Program-made: the position numbers and the translations under genes
The notes under the pieces: model-generated
What the model saw: only the letters and a program-made list of their open reading frames with translations
What the model was told of the DNA's origin: nothing
The model's database searches: none
NCBI GenBank assembly: GCA_022425845.1
Contig: JAKMEU010000373.1
Coordinates: forward strand, 1-7,115
Direction: 5' to 3'
DNA: 7,115 bases
DNA from: Luminiphilus sp.
GTDB taxonomy: Bacteria > Pseudomonadota > Gammaproteobacteria > Pseudomonadales > Halieaceae
In this document: piece after piece, positions 5,566-7,115 of the stretch
Position numbering within the stretch: position 1 is the stretch's first letter
Layout of the letters: each line of letters starts with the position of its first letter

Positions 5566-7115
5566 TCAGAACTCCATTCGGACACCCAGGTTAAACGACC
5601 GTCCAGCTTCGGGCGCATATTCCCGCAATACCGATGTGCTCAGGCGAATTTCTTCGTCGCGGATGTTTTTTACCGCGGCGGAGAGGGTGAGGAAACCACC
5701 CTTGAGCTTGAACTGCCACTCACCTCCCAGGTCCCAACGCGTCCAGCTGGCGGTGGGCTCCTCGTTGTCACCCGCCCGGTCCTGACGGTCAGCTGCGGTC
5801 AGGCGGGTGTAATACCGCGCCTCGGGTTGCTCCCATATCAGACCCAGCGCACCGGATAACGGCGGCAACCTGGGAATGTCGCTGCCGTCGGCCAGCTCAC
5901 CTCGGGTGAGGTCGACCTCAGCTTCTACCAACATGCGACCACGTTCGGTGTTCCAAACCTGCCAGTCGGCGTCCAGTTCCACTCCCATAAATTCGGCCGC
6001 GCTTTGCTCATACCGCCGAACAGGGGTTTCGCCGACTTCCAGCCCCGTGCTCGCGAGGTTAATGAAGTTGTCGAAGTCATTGTAATAGGCGGAAATTCGC
6101 AGTGACTGGGTGTCACCATGGAGCGACAAGCCGACATCGAGATTGATGCTCTCCTCAGTATCAAGATCGACATCGCCCAGTTCGATGGCTGCTGTCGCGG
6201 CATGGGTCACCCACATTGAAGGCCCGGTATTACCATAGTTCGAGTACAGCTCTTCGACACTGGGGGCCCGCTCAGACCGGGATAAAGAAGCTGACAGATG
6301 CCAGACATCCGTGAACTCATAGAGGGCACCGAGAGACGCCGAGAACGAGTCAAATTCAAGTGTCGGTGCCATGCCCTCCTGAGGCGTTAGTTCGTCCCGG
6401 TCAAACCGGAGTCCGCCTTCCAGCTGCAGTGCACCCACATGCCAATCTTCTACGAGGAACAAGCCCAGTCGCGAGATGTCAGTGGGCAGAACAAATGCCT
6501 CCTCCCCCACAGCACTGAACTCTGTCTCACTGGCCTGCAGGCCCAAGACCCCGTGCAACCCCCCGATCGGACTGTGCACAAGCTCGAAGCGCCCCTCAAC
6601 CGAGTCGCTGCCATACACCGTACCCACTTCTACGCCTTCAAACTCAGTGTGCTCATAATCGGTCAGTGACAGCAGCCCTGAGAGTCGACGAATGCCGGGC
6701 AGCGGCTCATCAAGTTGTAGCCGAACGTCGTAACGGGTCTGTACCATATCGAGGCGAATCGTCTCTTCTTCCTCTTCTTCGCCCTCATGATCACCGTCAT
6801 GGTCATCATCGTGGTCGTCGTCATGATCATCATCATGGTCGTCGTCATGGTCATCATCGTGATCGTCGTCATGGTCATCATCATGATCGTCGTCATGGTC
6901 ATCATCGTGGTCGTCGTCATGATCGTGATGGCCATGACTGCCCTCGGGCAGACCGTACTCGTTTTCCTGTCGATTAACCGACACCCCAAAAAACCCACCG
7001 TCAAAGTGAAAAGCCAGCCCCAGGGTTCCTGCGGTGGCTTGGGTATCGGTATTGGGTAAGAAGTCAGCTCCATCGGAGCCGGCGCCGGCGGGAACCTCCA
7101 GGTTGTCTGTATCCC
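5566..7115 (-). CDS. TonB-dependent outer-membrane receptor, ZnuD-like, 5'-truncated; His/Asp-rich loop
   Basis: This is the C-terminal 515 residues of a TonB-dependent receptor. The plug domain and signal peptide lie beyond the window edge. The frame stays open to 7115, so the GTG at 6984 is internal. The barrel shows repeated amphipathic strands and ends 'RSFNLGVRMEF', with a terminal Phe as expected for BAM-assembled proteins. Several stretches match ZnuD-type zinc receptors: 'LPNTDTQ' (19-25), 'NEYGLPEGSHGHH' (51-63), 'GRFELVHSPIGGLHGVLGLQ', and the end 'EYAPEAGRSFNLG'. An insert at about 60-117 holds fifteen His, over thirty Asp and six Glu. It directly follows the YGLP strand end, so it should be an extracellular loop. 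Zinc or another divalent metal is the likely substrate; the receptor class is certain, the metal is inferred. ubiX begins 17 nt downstream. The promoter is outside the window, so Zur control cannot be judged. Confidence 0.93.
   Translation of the reverse strand, partial: DTDNLEVPAGAGSDGADFLPNTDTQATAGTLGLAFHFDGGFFGVSVNRQENEYGLPEGSHGHHDHDDDHDDDHDDDHDDDHDDDHDDDHDDDHDDDHDDDHDDDHDGDHEGEEEEEETIRLDMVQTRYDVRLQLDEPLPGIRRLSGLLSLTDYEHTEFEGVEVGTVYGSDSVEGRFELVHSPIGGLHGVLGLQASETEFSAVGEEAFVLPTDISRLGLFLVEDWHVGALQLEGGLRFDRDELTPQEGMAPTLEFDSFSASLGALYEFTDVWHLSASLSRSERAPSVEELYSNYGNTGPSMWVTHAATAAIELGDVDLDTEESINLDVGLSLHGDTQSLRISAYYNDFDNFINLASTGLEVGETPVRRYEQSAAEFMGVELDADWQVWNTERGRMLVEAEVDLTRGELADGSDIPRLPPLSGALGLIWEQPEARYYTRLTAADRQDRAGDNEEPTASWTRWDLGGEWQFKLKGGFLTLSAAVKNIRDEEIRLSTSVLREYAPEAGRSFNLGVRMEF
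6763..6780 (-). repeat. Poly-glutamate tract, two copies of a 9-bp unit
   Basis: CTCTTCTTC is present twice in a row on the plus strand and encodes six Glu (fragment residues 112-117) on the minus strand. It lies just after the His/Asp repeat and extends the acidic character of the loop before the barrel strand resumes at TIRLDMVQ. Confidence 0.9.
6799..6921 (-). repeat. Tandem repeat encoding (His-Asp-Asp-Asp)10-His in the receptor loop
   Basis: Ten consecutive 12-bp units encode HDDD on the minus strand, closed by one more His (fragment residues 65-105). A degenerate eleventh unit (DGDH) follows at 6787-6798. At DNA level the true period is 24 bp, five copies starting at 6799, 6823, 6847, 6871 and 6895. 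In every 24-bp copy, two of the three Asp codons of one half are GAT and the matching two of the other half are GAC. The first and fifth copies are identical. All length changes by whole units keep the frame. Confidence 0.97.

Noticed and set aside
6787..6927. Possible CRISPR array or other spaced repeat
   Set aside because: The units are contiguous, 12/24 bp long, with no spacers, and are translated in frame within a receptor gene.
6982..6984. GTG at 6984 as the receptor start
   Set aside because: The frame stays open to the window edge, and the residues before it (LPNTDTQ, LGLAFHFDGGFFG) match receptor barrel sequence, so the real start is outside the window.
6787..7059. Plus-strand frame giving a long Val/Ile/Met-only hydrophobic peptide
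   Set aside because: It is the complement of the His/Asp repeat. The pattern follows directly from the 12-bp unit, and the minus-strand frame belongs to a clear receptor.
6663..7073. Minus-strand alternative frame giving Met/Thr-rich repeats
   Set aside because: It is the +1 shift of the same repeat. The receptor frame continues on both sides of it, so the tract is not a separate gene.

Overview
The window looks like ordinary chromosomal DNA of a free-living, aerobic gammaproteobacterium. The DNA is moderately GC-rich, and it carries glutathione reductase, a flavin prenyltransferase (UbiX), a lipidated periplasmic DUF4136 protein and a TonB-dependent outer-membrane receptor. A marine lineage such as the Halieaceae (OM60/NOR5) would fit, but that placement is inference. 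No phage, insertion sequence, integrase, CRISPR array, tRNA or rRNA is visible.

Left part (1-2677, plus strand): the 3' part of a glutathione reductase gene (gor, cut by the window edge) is followed after 4 nt by a TauE/SafE-family membrane permease. After a 76-nt gap with a weak terminator-like hairpin comes a DUF4136 lipoprotein. The first two genes are probably co-transcribed, which would join thiol redox balance to export of a small sulfur or organic anion.

Right part (2674-7115, minus strand, read right to left): a TonB-dependent receptor resembling ZnuD-type zinc receptors (N-terminus outside the window), then after 17 nt ubiX with a GTG start, then an overlapping DHA1-type MFS transporter. 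After a 134-nt gap comes a D-2-hydroxyacid dehydrogenase of the glyoxylate/hydroxypyruvate reductase type. The two strands converge at 2674-2677, where the lipoprotein and dehydrogenase genes share four bases.

The most unusual item is an extreme low-complexity insert in the receptor. It holds ten perfect His-Asp-Asp-Asp units plus flanking His, followed by six Glu. The DNA beneath it is a 24-bp tandem repeat (5 copies) in which the Asp codons alternate between GAT pairs and GAC pairs. This looks like a recently expanded, in-frame, length-variable metal-binding loop in an otherwise standard receptor. I see no clear sign of a wholly new multi-gene system. The remaining genes belong to well-known families, although the receptor-ubiX-MFS arrangement is not one I recognise.
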